Assembly (NCBI GenBank): GCA_030695565.1
Contig: JAUYRZ010000053.1
Coordinates: 54,283-118,282, forward strand
Source of the DNA: Archangium sp.
Lineage (GTDB): Bacteria > Myxococcota > Myxococcia > Myxococcales > Myxococcaceae
Direction: 5' to 3'
Length of the DNA stretch: 64,000 bases
The position numbers were made by a program, and so were the translations under genes. The notes under the pieces were generated by a model, which was not told where the DNA came from, made no database searches, and saw only the letters and a program-made list of their open reading frames with translations. Positions 35,591 to 46,560 of the stretch are shown in pieces (within the stretch, counting starts at the first letter, position 1; every line of letters starts with the position of its first letter).

Positions 35591-37687
35591 CTACTGATTC
35601 TTCTTCGCGCGGATGATCTCGATGATCTTCTGCCGCTTCTTGCGGATGCCGTTCTGCCGGGCCCCATCGAGCAGCGTGTCCGAATCCGTGTACGCGCCAT
35701 CGAGGTTGCGATCGTCTTCGAGATCTTCCCCGTTGCGCAGGGTGAGCTTCACCCGGCCGAGCGTGGCGCCCAGCGTGAGCGCTTCGGCTTCTTCGGCCGA
35801 GAGCAGCAACGTCACGTCGACGTAGGCCTTCTCGCGCTCGTCCATGGTGGCCTCGGAGATGTCGTCGGCGATCTTCCCCGTGGCCAGCACCGGCACCTTC
35901 TGCAGCAAGGTGACCGCGCGCCGTTCGATCTGTTTGCGGGGGCCCTCCTTCATGGGGAAGGTGACCACCACGTCGACCAGATCGCCCGGCTTGACCCACC
36001 GCCCGACCGCCGCCACCGCGTTGGTGGCGATGGTGAAGCCGCGGGTGCGTTTGATCACCTTCTTCGAGAGCCGCTGATCCGCCGTTCGCATCGAGACGAA
36101 CTGCGACATGAAGAGCGGGTCGCCCATCTGCACGCCGACGGCGAGCTTCTGGTCGAGGATGAAGTTCATCATCTCGCCCTTCACCACGCCGTCGCCCTGA
36201 AAGGGCTCGGGCACGGAGCGCAACGCGACGTTCTCCAGCGTGACCACGTCACCGACGCCCAGCTCCTCTGCGGCCACCACGACCTGGGTGAGCGTCCAGT
36301 TCGCGCGTTGCTGTCGATCGACCGCGAACAACGAGACCGAATAGATGGCCAGCGCCGCGGCGCCGATCACCAGCGCCGCGAAGAGCGGCTGGCTGCCTTT
36401 GAAGAAGGTGTGCTCGAGGAGGCCGGGCTGAGGCGTATGCACCGCCACGCTGCCGATGCGGGTCTCGCTGTTGGCCACCGCGGTCGAGGTGAGCGTGGGG
36501 CTGGGGATGCTCGAGATGGCCGCCGACAGCGGCAGCATCATGGTCGGCTTGCCCAGGATGGCCTCGGGCGCGGTGTTGAGCTCTTCCTGGGCCTCGAGGA
36601 CCAGCGCGGGCACCTTCGCGTCGGTCACGTCGGGTTCCTGCAGCCGCGGCGCGTCTTTGGTCACCTCGGTGCGCGGGGGCATCGGGGCCATGCGGCCGCT
36701 CTTGCTCGAGCTCTCGGGCACCTGGCCCTGCCTGCCGCTCTTCCCGCTGTTGCTCTTCCCGCTGATGCTCTTGCCGCTGCGTTCGCCCTCGGGCGTGGTC
36801 GCCGGCACCGGCCGTGGCGGCAGCGGTGCGCCCCGGCCACTCTTGCTGGGGTCCGTCGACCAGGGGACCATCGGCACCGAGCCGCGCGCTTCGGCGGGGA
36901 GATCCGTCGCCGCGATGGTGCGCACGGCGTTCTCGAAGGGGTTGGGCACGTCGAGCGGAGGCCGGGTCGCCGCCGGCACGGGCGCGGTGACCACACCGGT
37001 CTCGGTGCCCTCGAACTCCTCGAACATCAGCGGCTTCATCGGCTTGCTGCCGACGGCGGCCAGCTCCTGGAAGGTGCCCGCCGAGGTGGCTTCGGACATG
37101 GGGGCCGCGGTGGGGTCGAAGCGCAGCAAAGGGAGCTGCATCTCGAGGCGGGCGAGCAGGGGCGGCGCGGTGCCCGAGAGCTCCCAGAGGTATTCATCGC
37201 CCGCGAAGCTCTGGCCCTGGCCGAAGGCGCGCGCTGCTTCGGCGGCACAACGCTCCAGCTCGGCGCGCAGCTCACCGGGCGCGATGCGGGCAACTTCGGA
37301 GAGCTCAGGCCCGGGAATGCCTTCCACCAGGCGGAGGAAAAAACGTTCGCGGGCCTGCTCCGGGAGCGCGCGGAGCCGGGACAGGCTCTGGCGGGCTTCG
37401 AGGAGTGAGGATTGCGTGGTGCCCTGCTCTTCGATCGTGCCGGGCGAGGCTTCTTTCGAGATGCGCCGCGCCACGTTCATCACGTGCACACCGATGGAGG
37501 CATCGTCGACGCCGCCCAACGTGCGCATCGCTTCGTCGAGGATCTTCGGCACCAGGCGATCGGTCACGTGATGTGGTGATGACGCGAGGGCGACGCCGTG
37601 GGCGAAGGGCGTGAGGTACTCCCGGAGCCGCTCGCGCGCTGCTGCATCACCGGCCCGCGCGGGGCCTATGTCTTCGCGCCACTCCAT
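35591..37687 (-). CDS. Sigma-factor-like N-terminus fused to CpaB/RcpC Flp-pilus assembly domain
   Basis: A 698-residue protein. Residues 1-155 resemble a sigma-70-type helical module (LREYLTPFAHG, ILDEAMRTLGG, SRLRALPEQARERFFLRLVE, SEVARIAPGEL), similar to ECF region 2/4 spacing but without a strong recognition helix. A long Pro/Ser/Lys-rich linker follows (repeated SGKS). A transmembrane helix lies at about 435-455. The C-terminal part has an SAF-like domain (VVVAAEELGVGDVVTLENV) and the CpaB signature (RRAVTLLQKVPVLATG, VTLLLSAEEAEALTLG). CpaB binds peptidoglycan/outer-membrane parts of Flp pili. No other tad genes are nearby. The fusion is unusual (see findings). Confidence 0.82.
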   Translation of the reverse strand: MEWREDIGPARAGDAAARERLREYLTPFAHGVALASSPHHVTDRLVPKILDEAMRTLGGVDDASIGVHVMNVARRISKEASPGTIEEQGTTQSSLLEARQSLSRLRALPEQARERFFLRLVEGIPGPELSEVARIAPGELRAELERCAAEAARAFGQGQSFAGDEYLWELSGTAPPLLARLEMQLPLLRFDPTAAPMSEATSAGTFQELAAVGSKPMKPLMFEEFEGTETGVVTAPVPAATRPPLDVPNPFENAVRTIAATDLPAEARGSVPMVPWSTDPSKSGRGAPLPPRPVPATTPEGERSGKSISGKSNSGKSGRQGQVPESSSKSGRMAPMPPRTEVTKDAPRLQEPDVTDAKVPALVLEAQEELNTAPEAILGKPTMMLPLSAAISSIPSPTLTSTAVANSETRIGSVAVHTPQPGLLEHTFFKGSQPLFAALVIGAAALAIYSVSLFAVDRQQRANWTLTQVVVAAEELGVGDVVTLENVALRSVPEPFQGDGVVKGEMMNFILDQKLAVGVQMGDPLFMSQFVSMRTADQRLSKKVIKRTRGFTIATNAVAAVGRWVKPGDLVDVVVTFPMKEGPRKQIERRAVTLLQKVPVLATGKIADDISEATMDEREKAYVDVTLLLSAEEAEALTLGATLGRVKLTLRNGEDLEDDRNLDGAYTDSDTLLDGARQNGIRKKRQKIIEIIRAKKNQ

Positions 37688-37850
37688 GGGCCCAGTCTGT
37701 CACGGCGGGCGGTGCTTTCGCACGCTGACCGAATGGCCGTCACCCCGGTGAGACGCGCGCTTCACCGAAGCAGGAGCGCTGTCAAAAACCCGCGGCGATC
37801 GTCACGTGAAATGGACGAGTGCATTGATCCGAAGGACAAACCGGTCACGC

Positions 37851-38129
37851 ATGGCGGACATCATCGACCTGTCGCTGATCGCTGAATCCCGGAAGCATCT
37901 GGCGAAGCTGCTGGAGGCCAGGGGGATCAACTATTTCCTCTCGAAGGACGCCCGGCGTCCCTTTCAACTCGAGCCCAGCCGCGTCGACCTGGTGGTGCGC
38001 GCGGCCGCGAAGACCCGCAAGGCGAACACCGGGCGGGTGCACGTGAGCGCGTACGAACGGGCGCGCAAGGAAGTACGCCGCGAGCTGATCCGCCAGGTGG
38101 TGGCGGAGATGCTTCAGACCGGTCTTTAG
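37851..38129 (+). CDS. Small basic hypothetical protein
   Basis: A 92-residue protein from the ATG at 37851 (MADIIDLSLIAESRKHLAK). It is basic and helical with RRELIRQVVAEMLQTGL at the end. Lys/Arg richness suggests nucleic-acid or protein binding. The family is unknown. About 160 bases upstream, back to the minus-strand gene at 37687, show no recognised feature. Confidence 0.6.
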   Translation: MADIIDLSLIAESRKHLAKLLEARGINYFLSKDARRPFQLEPSRVDLVVRAAAKTRKANTGRVHVSAYERARKEVRRELIRQVVAEMLQTGL

Positions 38130-38194
38130 CGTCTCGGCCGGCCATTCCGGCAGAGCGCCGTGGTGAGAGACGAGGCAGACTCCGAAGTCAGCCC

Positions 38195-39862
<1,668 letters not shown>

Positions 39863-39896
39863 GTCACTCTGCACAGTGACGAGATCGGTTGACCGC

Positions 39897-39990
39897 GTCA
39901 CACCGGTCTTCCCGAGAGAAGTCGAGGGAGCACTTCCGCATCGTGCCGCAGTGGCATCTCGACTGCGCTCGATACGAACGGAGGGGTCAC
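39897..39990. repeat. Family B inverted repeat (copy 2)
   Basis: It has CCGAGAGAAGTCGAGGGAGC, a spacer GTGCCGCAGTGGC, then CATCTCGACTGCGCTCGAT with ACGAACGG. It closes the gap between the kinase and the minus-strand PEGA gene. Confidence 0.72.
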
Positions 39991-41048
39991 TCGCCTTCGA
40001 AGGTGACCGAAGTGCCGTTGGTCGCGAAGACCAGGATCGCGCCGAGGCCCGACGCGGCTCCGAGGCCCAGGCCCAGACCGACGGGCAAGGTGCGATCTCC
40101 GCTGCCCGACAGGCTGAAGGCAAAAGCGATCGAGAGCGCGGCGACCGCCACGGTGGTGAGGAGCGTGCCGCCGCCGACCAACCAACCCGCGCTGCCTGCC
40201 TTCACTTTCATCGACACGCGCCCGTTCCGGGCGTGATCGATCAACACGAAGGTTTTCGAAGGGGTGATGCCCGCACCGCCGATCATGAAGACGTCGGTCG
40301 CGCGGGCGATCGGCGCGTCGCAGGGCGCCCGGCACTCGCCGTTCGGGTTGCCGTTCGCGCGATACAGCCGCAGCTCCTTCTCGGTCGACACGATGTGCAC
40401 CTGCACCGTGTCGTTCGACAACGACGCCGCGAACGCCGCGTCCATCGGGGTCGGAACGGTGGGCGAGGGCAGTGGCCTGGGGCGCGCCACGGCGAGCGGC
40501 GCGGGCGCGGCGTCTTCGAGGGGCGCCAACTCGAAGAACTCGACGCGGGGCCGCTCGAGCTGCATCACCACCGTGCGCTCCACAGGCACGCGGCCCTGCA
40601 CGTCGAGTCGAATCAAGTGACGCGTGGGCGTCAGCTCGACGGTCAGCGGCACCACGCCGGCCGCGGTGCCATCGATGGTGACGCGAGCGCCCGACGGCAG
40701 CGAGCTGATGGTCAGCGCCTGCACGCCCAGCCGCGCGAGCTTGTCGCCGAGTGTCGCGAGCGATTGTTCGGCGGCCGGTCGCTCCGGCGAGGTGGGGCTC
40801 ATGGCGAGCCACGCCTGCCACGCGTCGATGGCCTTGAGGGCCTCGCCTGCCTGTTCCCACGAGCGCGCGATGTTGAACTTCGTCACCGGCACCGGGCGGG
40901 CGGCGAACGAGGCTTCGAACTTCACCGCGGCATTCGCGAACTCACCCTTGCTGTAGAGCGCGGTGCCTTCGTCGAAGAGCGAGCGCGGCGTCTGGGCGAG
41001 CGCCACCGATGAGACGACCACCATCAGCCACCAGCCACGGCGAAACAT
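39987..41048 (-). CDS. TPR/PEGA-domain secreted protein with C-terminal membrane segments
   Basis: A 353-residue protein. A signal peptide (WWLMVVVSSVALA) is followed by a TPR-like helical pair (LFDEGTALYSKGEFANAAVKF). Then comes a PEGA domain (ISSLPSGARVTIDGTAAGVVPL), a Pro-rich linker, and two hydrophobic segments near 290-340 (LLTTVAVAALSIAFAFSL, VGLGLGLGAASGLGAILVF). TPR-plus-PEGA proteins of this sort are abundant in myxobacteria and often sit beside kinases. It is convergent with the kinase at 38195. Confidence 0.8.
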   Translation of the reverse strand: MFRRGWWLMVVVSSVALAQTPRSLFDEGTALYSKGEFANAAVKFEASFAARPVPVTKFNIARSWEQAGEALKAIDAWQAWLAMSPTSPERPAAEQSLATLGDKLARLGVQALTISSLPSGARVTIDGTAAGVVPLTVELTPTRHLIRLDVQGRVPVERTVVMQLERPRVEFFELAPLEDAAPAPLAVARPRPLPSPTVPTPMDAAFAASLSNDTVQVHIVSTEKELRLYRANGNPNGECRAPCDAPIARATDVFMIGGAGITPSKTFVLIDHARNGRVSMKVKAGSAGWLVGGGTLLTTVAVAALSIAFAFSLSGSGDRTLPVGLGLGLGAASGLGAILVFATNGTSVTFEGE

Positions 41049-41090
41049 GGCGGCATCATGCAGACGAACCGGGGGCGCAGCCAGCGCTGA

Positions 41091-42875
41091 TCAGCGGCGA
41101 AGCACTTCGACGACGCCGTCGGAGCCGGGCGCGCCCCGCCTGCCGGCGGAACCCTGGGGGCCATTCGAGCCCGACGAGCCGGGACTGCCGCCCGACGCGT
41201 AGCTGCTCTTGCCGTTCTGATAGCAGCTCGTGCCCGAGCCGCCGGCTCCCCCCGCGCCGCCTCGGCCGCCCTGGCCGCCCGGCCCGCCTTCACCCCCGAG
41301 GCCTCCTCGCGAACGAAAGACGGCTCGCACCAGCGCTTCGTCTTCACAGTTTTTCCCGCAGTGCAGCTCGACGCGGAGCGCGCCGCCTTCACCACCGGGC
41401 CCTCCATCGCCGCCCGCGCCGCCCGGGGTCCCGTTGCTTCCGTTGCCGCCTCTGCCGCCGGGCGAAGACGGGCACATCGCGCTGCTGCCCGTGGTGCCCG
41501 ACGAGCCCGACGCGCCCGGAGAGCCTGCCGTACCGGCGCGCCCGCGACCCCCGCAGCTGCCGAACTCGACGCCCGCCGCGTTGCGCGGGAGCACGAACTG
41601 AACCCGTCGGCCCCGCTCGTCGACCGCCTCCACCAGCAGCCCATGTGCCGCGGGCACCACGACGGCGCTGACGAGGGGCCCGCGATCCGTCGGCGCGCCC
41701 TCGAAGCAGAACGAGCCCGGCACCTGCGCCGTGAGTGGCACCTGCACCACCTGCGAGAGCCGCTCGCCGAGCTTCACCGGCACCACCAGGCCCAGGCCGG
41801 TGGCGGTCAAGTCGATCGCGTCGGCCATCGCCCACTTCTGGGCGAGGTGCAGCACGCCGGCGCGGTCGAGCGTGGCGAAGCCCGTGCCCAGTTGCACATC
41901 GGCTGCGTCGATGCACGGAGCGACGGCGAGAGAGTCCGGGGCTTCGCACAACACGAGGGGCTCACTCCACCCGACGTGAAAACGGAGCAGCGGTCTGAGG
42001 TCGATGGCAGGCGCGCGGCGAGCGTCGTCTCCCGCAACGAAGGGCGACGCGAGCTGTGCCTCGATGTCCTGGGAGAGCCTCACGTCGACCGGCGCGACCA
42101 GCGGGGGCTGAGGCACCGGGGCTGCCAACGAGCCGAGCGGCTGGGCCCAGCGGCCCGCCTTCATCACGGCGGCCTCGACCTCCGCGGCGCGCGTTTGCAC
42201 CTCTTTCACCGGCGACTGCGCGATGTGGATTCGCACGATTCTCCGCCGCGCCGCCGTGCGCAGGGCCTCGTCGGGGGCGCGCGCATCGATGCGCCGCAGC
42301 AGGGCCTCGTCGTCGAGTTGCAGCACGGTCGCCTCGGTGAGGGGCTGGCCGTCGACGATGCCGTCATCGAGATCGAGCAGCGCGCGCAGCGACTCGACCA
42401 GCGCGTTCAGGGCTCGAGTCGAGGGCTGTGCCGGAAGTTGAGACCGCAACTTCCGCAGCGCTGGGGCAGGTTCACGCGGCCTTCTGGCGAGCACGTCGTA
42501 CGTCGCGCGCAGCCGTGCCAGGTCGGGGCGCTTCACGAAGGTCAGGGTGAGGCTCGACAGGCGCTCGACGAAGGCGCCACGCGAGGTCTCGGGGAGCGAA
42601 GGCAGCAGCCGCTGCGCGCACGCGACCCAGAGCTGCAGGGGCATCCGCTCGGAGTCGAGGCTGTCGATGAAGGGCTCGGTGAGCGCCGAGTCGAGGCGCG
42701 AAAAGTTCGCGCGGTCGCAAACGGTGTCGTCTGCGCCCGGTCGCGACAGGTAGTGAACCAGCGCCTCTCCCGGCCACTTCGCTGAATCGGCGCGCAGCGC
42801 CTCGAGGTCGTAGCGCGCGGGGAAGGTATGAGCGCAGCTCCAGAACATCAGGCTGAGAACGAGCGCGGCCCTCAT
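41091..42875 (-). CDS. Lipoprotein with collagen-like Gly-rich C-terminus
   Basis: A 594-residue protein from the start at 42875, where a lipoprotein signal appears (LVLSLMFWSCAH). The N-terminal 300 residues are helical. A beta-rich region follows, and from about residue 460 the protein runs into GxxGxxG repeats (GGRGGNGSNG, GGAGGDGGPGGEGG), interrupted by two Cys (CPSSPG, LHCGKNC). It ends SDGVVEVLRR. The repeats are not strict Gly-X-Y throughout. It is likely a surface or matrix protein. Confidence 0.75.
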   Translation of the reverse strand: MRAALVLSLMFWSCAHTFPARYDLEALRADSAKWPGEALVHYLSRPGADDTVCDRANFSRLDSALTEPFIDSLDSERMPLQLWVACAQRLLPSLPETSRGAFVERLSSLTLTFVKRPDLARLRATYDVLARRPREPAPALRKLRSQLPAQPSTRALNALVESLRALLDLDDGIVDGQPLTEATVLQLDDEALLRRIDARAPDEALRTAARRRIVRIHIAQSPVKEVQTRAAEVEAAVMKAGRWAQPLGSLAAPVPQPPLVAPVDVRLSQDIEAQLASPFVAGDDARRAPAIDLRPLLRFHVGWSEPLVLCEAPDSLAVAPCIDAADVQLGTGFATLDRAGVLHLAQKWAMADAIDLTATGLGLVVPVKLGERLSQVVQVPLTAQVPGSFCFEGAPTDRGPLVSAVVVPAAHGLLVEAVDERGRRVQFVLPRNAAGVEFGSCGGRGRAGTAGSPGASGSSGTTGSSAMCPSSPGGRGGNGSNGTPGGAGGDGGPGGEGGALRVELHCGKNCEDEALVRAVFRSRGGLGGEGGPGGQGGRGGAGGAGGSGTSCYQNGKSSYASGGSPGSSGSNGPQGSAGRRGAPGSDGVVEVLRR

Positions 42876-42946
42876 GGGGTCCGCTCCGGCAACCATCGCT
42901 TCATGCGGCGCAAACCTACTCCGCGGCGTGCGAACCAGCGCGTGCT

Positions 42947-43417
42947 TCAGTCGCTCGCGCAGTCGACGAGGGTGGGGCTGAGCACCCGCACCAGCTCGTT
43001 GGGCGAGAGTGAACACAACAACCCGCGCCCGCCCGCGTTGATGAAGATCTGGGGCAGGCCCGCGATGGTCCGCTCGCAGCAGACCCGCAACACCTTCTTC
43101 GTACCGAAGGGCGACGTGCCGCCGACCTGGTAGCCGGTGTGCCGCTGGGCCACCTCGGGCTTGCAGGGCTGCACCGACTTGAGGCCGAGCTGCCGCGCGA
43201 GCGCCTTGGCCGAGACCTTTTTATCCCCGTGCATCAACACCAGCACGGGCGTCTTCGTTTCGTCTTCGAACACCAGCGTCTTGATCACCACGTGTTCGTC
43301 GACGCCCAGCTTCTGCGACGAGACCCTGGTGCCGCCGTGCTCTTCGTACTCGTAGGGCGTCAGCGTGAAGGCCACGCCGTGTTCGGTGAGGAACTTCGTG
43401 GCCGGTGTCTCGCTCAC
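42947..43417 (-). CDS. ybaK: YbaK/EbsC-type aminoacyl-tRNA deacylase
   Basis: A 156-residue single-domain protein with YbaK features: VVIKTLVFEDE with the catalytic Lys, LVLMHGDKKVS, GYQVGGTSPFG and QIFINAGGRG. YbaK clears Cys from mischarged tRNA-Pro. Its start overlaps the stop of the phosphatase gene (four bases), so the two are coupled. Confidence 0.93.
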   Translation of the reverse strand: MSETPATKFLTEHGVAFTLTPYEYEEHGGTRVSSQKLGVDEHVVIKTLVFEDETKTPVLVLMHGDKKVSAKALARQLGLKSVQPCKPEVAQRHTGYQVGGTSPFGTKKVLRVCCERTIAGLPQIFINAGGRGLLCSLSPNELVRVLSPTLVDCASD

Positions 43418-44376
43418 TTCAGCACCGTGCGCGTGTACTGCTGCACGCCGTCGGCGTCGTGGAACGAAGCGGTCAAGGTGTTGCCGCGGATGATCACGTA
43501 GACGAAGCCGAGGTTCCTGCTCTGGTAGTGCGCCGGTTGTTTACCGAGCAACCGCGTGGTCTTTGCGCCGCCGCCCGAGACGATCAGCTCGGTGCCATCG
43601 CAGGTCGGCTCCAACCACTGGATGCTGTGGTCGTGGCCCGTGAATAAGAAATCAGCCTGTCCGCACACCCGATCGTCGAGGAAGCTCTTCACGCTCGCGC
43701 CGTTCGCCACCGGCACGAAGGGAAGCCCGTCGTAGCTGCCCGCGTTGCCGTGTTCACCGTTCGAGAGGTACGGGTGGTGCGCGAAGGCGATCTTCCACGT
43801 CGCCTTCGAGGCCGGGAGCCACTTCTCGAAGTCGGCGCGCACGTCTTCGTCGACGCTGAACATCGAGCGGTTGGTATCGGCCACGAAGAAGTCCACCTCG
43901 CCGATGCTCCACTTGTAGTGCCGGCCGGGCATGCGCCACTTGGGGTTCACCTCGGAGTACGCCACCTGCACGTCGCCGCGGGGCAGGTCGGTACCGGCGC
44001 CATCGCCACCGCAGTCGTGGTTGCCGAGCACCGCGTAGAAGGGTGCTTCGACGGACGCGTACGGATCGACGAAGGCCTTCTTCCATTGCGGGTCATCGGT
44101 CGAGCCGACTCCGTTTGGATAGAAGTTGTCGCCGAGCAGGATGACGAAGTCGCAGCCGTGCGCCGCGCAGAACGTGCCCATGGCCGCGCCCACCTGGAAC
44201 TGCCCGGGGTTGCCTTTGCCGGTGTCGCCCAGCGCGATGAACCGCACCGTGCCCGCGTCGGGGTCGTCACCTGCGTCGAGGGTGACGGCGAGCTTCGTGG
44301 CCAGCGCAGCACGCGGAGTGGTCGGCCTGGAGCAGGCGACCGCGGCGAGGACCCACAGCAACATCGCTGGACGCAT
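43414..44376 (-). CDS. Lipoprotein purple-acid-phosphatase-like metallophosphoesterase
   Basis: A 320-residue protein with a lipoprotein-like leader (LLWVLAAVACS). All five calcineurin-like metal motifs are present in order: GDTG, GDNFYPNG, GNHDC, AHHPY and GHDHSIQWL. The GDNFY and GHDH context fits the small mammalian-type (tartrate-resistant) acid phosphatase branch. It should hydrolyse phosphate esters outside the inner membrane. Confidence 0.92.
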   Translation of the reverse strand: MRPAMLLWVLAAVACSRPTTPRAALATKLAVTLDAGDDPDAGTVRFIALGDTGKGNPGQFQVGAAMGTFCAAHGCDFVILLGDNFYPNGVGSTDDPQWKKAFVDPYASVEAPFYAVLGNHDCGGDGAGTDLPRGDVQVAYSEVNPKWRMPGRHYKWSIGEVDFFVADTNRSMFSVDEDVRADFEKWLPASKATWKIAFAHHPYLSNGEHGNAGSYDGLPFVPVANGASVKSFLDDRVCGQADFLFTGHDHSIQWLEPTCDGTELIVSGGGAKTTRLLGKQPAHYQSRNLGFVYVIIRGNTLTASFHDADGVQQYTRTVLK

Positions 44377-44477
44377 TGGGTCGATGACCTACACCGCTCG
44401 GGGCCGGGGCGCTCTAACCGATCGGTGGTTCTGCCTGATGGATCCCATTGGCTGCAGGGATCGGAGAGACTGCGGCC

Positions 44478-45953
44478 ATGTTCGGTTTCGGAAAGAAGCG
44501 GCCCGACGATGGGCAGTCACTGACGCAGCCGATTCCCGCGGGGTGGGAGATCGTCGACCTGGGGCTGCTCGGCGCGGGCGGCATGTCGCGGGTCTACCGG
44601 GTGCGCGACGAGACGCTCGGCCGCGAAGTGGCCTTCAAGGCCCTGCGCCCGGAGCTGATGAAAGAAGACCTCGCGCTCAACCGCTTCATCGAAGAAGCGC
44701 GCATCACCGCGCAGCTCGATCACCCGAACATCCCCGCGGTCTACGCGCTCGCCACCGACAAGAAGAAATCGACCTGCTTCACCATGAAGGTGCTCGAGGG
44801 CAGCAGCCTCCAGCAGATCCTCGAGCAGAATGAAAAGGAGGGCATCGATGGCCTCTTCTCTGCGCTCGACGTGATGGTGCGGGTGTGTGACGCGATCTCC
44901 TTCGCCCACGCCCGCGGCGTGTTGCACCTCGATCTCAAACCGTCCAACGTGATGGTCGGCGAGTACGGGCAGATCTACGTGGTCGATTGGGGGCTGGCGC
45001 TGCGCAAGGCGAACCTGCCCTCGAAGGAAAAGGACGACGGGTCTTCTTTCGGCACGCCCGCGTACATGGCCCCGGAGCAGGCGCGCGGTCAGAACCACGC
45101 GCTCGATGAACGCAGCGACGTCTTCGCGCTCGGTGGAATGCTCTACCGGATCCTCGCGGGGCGGCCGCCGTACCTCGACAAGACCTCCAACGGCACCCGG
45201 GCGCTGGCGATCGAGGCGGTGATCCAGCCTCCGGATCAGGTGGCCAAACGGGGCGCGCAGTCGATGCCGCGGCGGCTGGTAGCGATCTGCATGAAGGCGC
45301 TCTCCGTCGCTCCTGAGGATCGCTACCAGGACGTCGCGGAGATCAAACGCGAGCTCGAAGACTTCATCCGCGGCACGGCGCAGCTGCCTCGCATGGTGTT
45401 CCAGACCGGCGAGGCGATCGTCCGGGAAGGCGAGATCGGCGATGCGGCGTACGTGATCCTCGATGGGCACTGCCAGGCGACTCGGGTTGTCGCAGGCAAG
45501 ACGCAGATGCTCCGGCTGATAGGGCCAGGGGAGATGTTCGGTGAGACCGCCGTGCTCACCGGGAGCCCCCGCTCGGCCACGGTCACCGCGCTGCTCGACA
45601 CCACGGTGGCGGTGGTCGATCGGCTGTTCCTTCAGGAGGAGATGGAGCGCACCTCCTTCATGGCGCTCGCGATTCGTACGGTCGCTTCGAGCTTTCTTGA
45701 TTTGAACGCGCAGACCACCGCGTTGCTCGAGGAGCAGCGGCTGGGCAAGGTGGTCGACCTCACGTTGAGGCACCTGGCGCTCATGGGCGTCGATGGGCCG
45801 GGTGGGACTCGCAGGACACCGTGGACTTCGTTGCTCACCAAGTTGGTCAGTGACACCGGGCTCACGGCGGAGGCCATCAGCGAGCGGCTCGATCGGCAGC
45901 CGGGTTTTGAGATCGTCAATGATCAGCTGGTGCTGAAGCCCAGCGTCAAGTGA
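44478..45953 (+). CDS. Ser/Thr protein kinase fused to a cyclic-nucleotide-binding domain
   Basis: A 491-residue protein from the ATG at 44478 (GGAGAG about ten bases upstream). The kinase domain has G-loop LGAGGMSRVY, K54 in VAFKAL, catalytic loop HLDLKPSN (HxD kept, Arg to Leu) and a metal motif DWG in place of DFG; DWG occurs in active members. APE-equivalent MAPEQ is present. From about residue 300 a cNMP-binding domain follows (FQTGEAIVREGEIGDAAYVILDG, GEMFGETAVLTGSPRSATV). It ends in a helical region of about 90 residues. Kinase activity may be gated by a cyclic nucleotide. A family A hairpin lies just after the stop. Confidence 0.92.
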   Translation: MFGFGKKRPDDGQSLTQPIPAGWEIVDLGLLGAGGMSRVYRVRDETLGREVAFKALRPELMKEDLALNRFIEEARITAQLDHPNIPAVYALATDKKKSTCFTMKVLEGSSLQQILEQNEKEGIDGLFSALDVMVRVCDAISFAHARGVLHLDLKPSNVMVGEYGQIYVVDWGLALRKANLPSKEKDDGSSFGTPAYMAPEQARGQNHALDERSDVFALGGMLYRILAGRPPYLDKTSNGTRALAIEAVIQPPDQVAKRGAQSMPRRLVAICMKALSVAPEDRYQDVAEIKRELEDFIRGTAQLPRMVFQTGEAIVREGEIGDAAYVILDGHCQATRVVAGKTQMLRLIGPGEMFGETAVLTGSPRSATVTALLDTTVAVVDRLFLQEEMERTSFMALAIRTVASSFLDLNAQTTALLEEQRLGKVVDLTLRHLALMGVDGPGGTRRTPWTSLLTKLVSDTGLTAEAISERLDRQPGFEIVNDQLVLKPSVK

Positions 45954-45954
45954 G

Positions 45955-45991
45955 GCCCCGACCCTCTCCCGAAGGGCTGAAGGGAGAGGGA
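45955..45991. repeat. Family A hairpin repeat (copy 7)
   Basis: GGCCCCGACCCTCTCCCGAA then GGGCTGAAGGGAGAGGG, directly after the kinase stop. It is a probable terminator-like structure. Confidence 0.75.
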
Positions 45992-46082
45992 GAGGATCGA
46001 GCCGGGGCTCGAAGTGCAAGGGTGCTGCGCTCTCCTGAGCTGCTGCGCTAGCGTCCGCGGCTCCCCACCCTCAGGAGCCCCC

Positions 46083-46556
46083 TTGAACCGCCTCGTCGCT
46101 GTGTTGTCCGTCGCCGTCGCCGCCGCCGCCTTCGCCGAAGACCTCAAGCCCGGGCAGGAGGCCGAGCTGGCCAACTTCACCAAGGAGGTGCAGACCAACC
46201 TCGACGCGCTCAACGAGGCCTGCGGCACCAAGTTCACCACCGTGCAGAGCGACTTCGCGCATTACGACAAGACGAAGTTCACCAGCATGCACCCCGGGCA
46301 GGTCTGCCAGAGCATGCTCCTGGGCGTGAAGATGGTGTGCGGCACGCCGGCCTACAAGAAGGCCGTCGCCTCGAAGGTGAAGGGGCTGGCGTGTCTCTTC
46401 GCCGGCGTGAAGGTGCTCCCTCCCGACCGGGAGAACACCCGAGAGAAGGCCAACCTGAGCTTCGAGAAGGGCGTCTTCGCCTACCGCCTCGACACCGACC
46501 ACGCGGGCGCGGCCATCGCCGCCAAGCAGGTGCTCGAGGCCGCCCTCGACAAGTAG
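46083..46556 (+). CDS. Secreted protein, TTG start
   Basis: A 157-residue protein beginning at TTG (46083), where AGGAG lies five bases upstream and the next residues form a signal peptide (NRLVAVLSVAVAAAAFA). The mature part is helical with Cys in EACGTKF, GQVCQS, MVCGTP and GLACLF, likely two disulfides. The final region is FAYRLDTDHAGAAIAAKQVL. No family is recognised. The longer frame from 46014 lacks a signal. Confidence 0.7.
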   Translation: MNRLVAVLSVAVAAAAFAEDLKPGQEAELANFTKEVQTNLDALNEACGTKFTTVQSDFAHYDKTKFTSMHPGQVCQSMLLGVKMVCGTPAYKKAVASKVKGLACLFAGVKVLPPDRENTREKANLSFEKGVFAYRLDTDHAGAAIAAKQVLEAALDK

Positions 46557-46560
46557 GCCT

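Noticed and set aside
35429..37408. Plus-strand open frame of about 659 residues
   Set aside because: Shadow of the CpaB fusion gene, which has recognisable domains on the minus strand.
35591..37687. Full Flp/Tad pilus locus
   Set aside because: Only the CpaB-like domain is present; no CpaA, CpaC, CpaE, TadA or pilin gene is in the window.
41091..42875. True collagen in the Gly-rich lipoprotein
   Set aside because: The Gly spacing is irregular and is broken by Cys and charged segments, so only a collagen-like label is safe.
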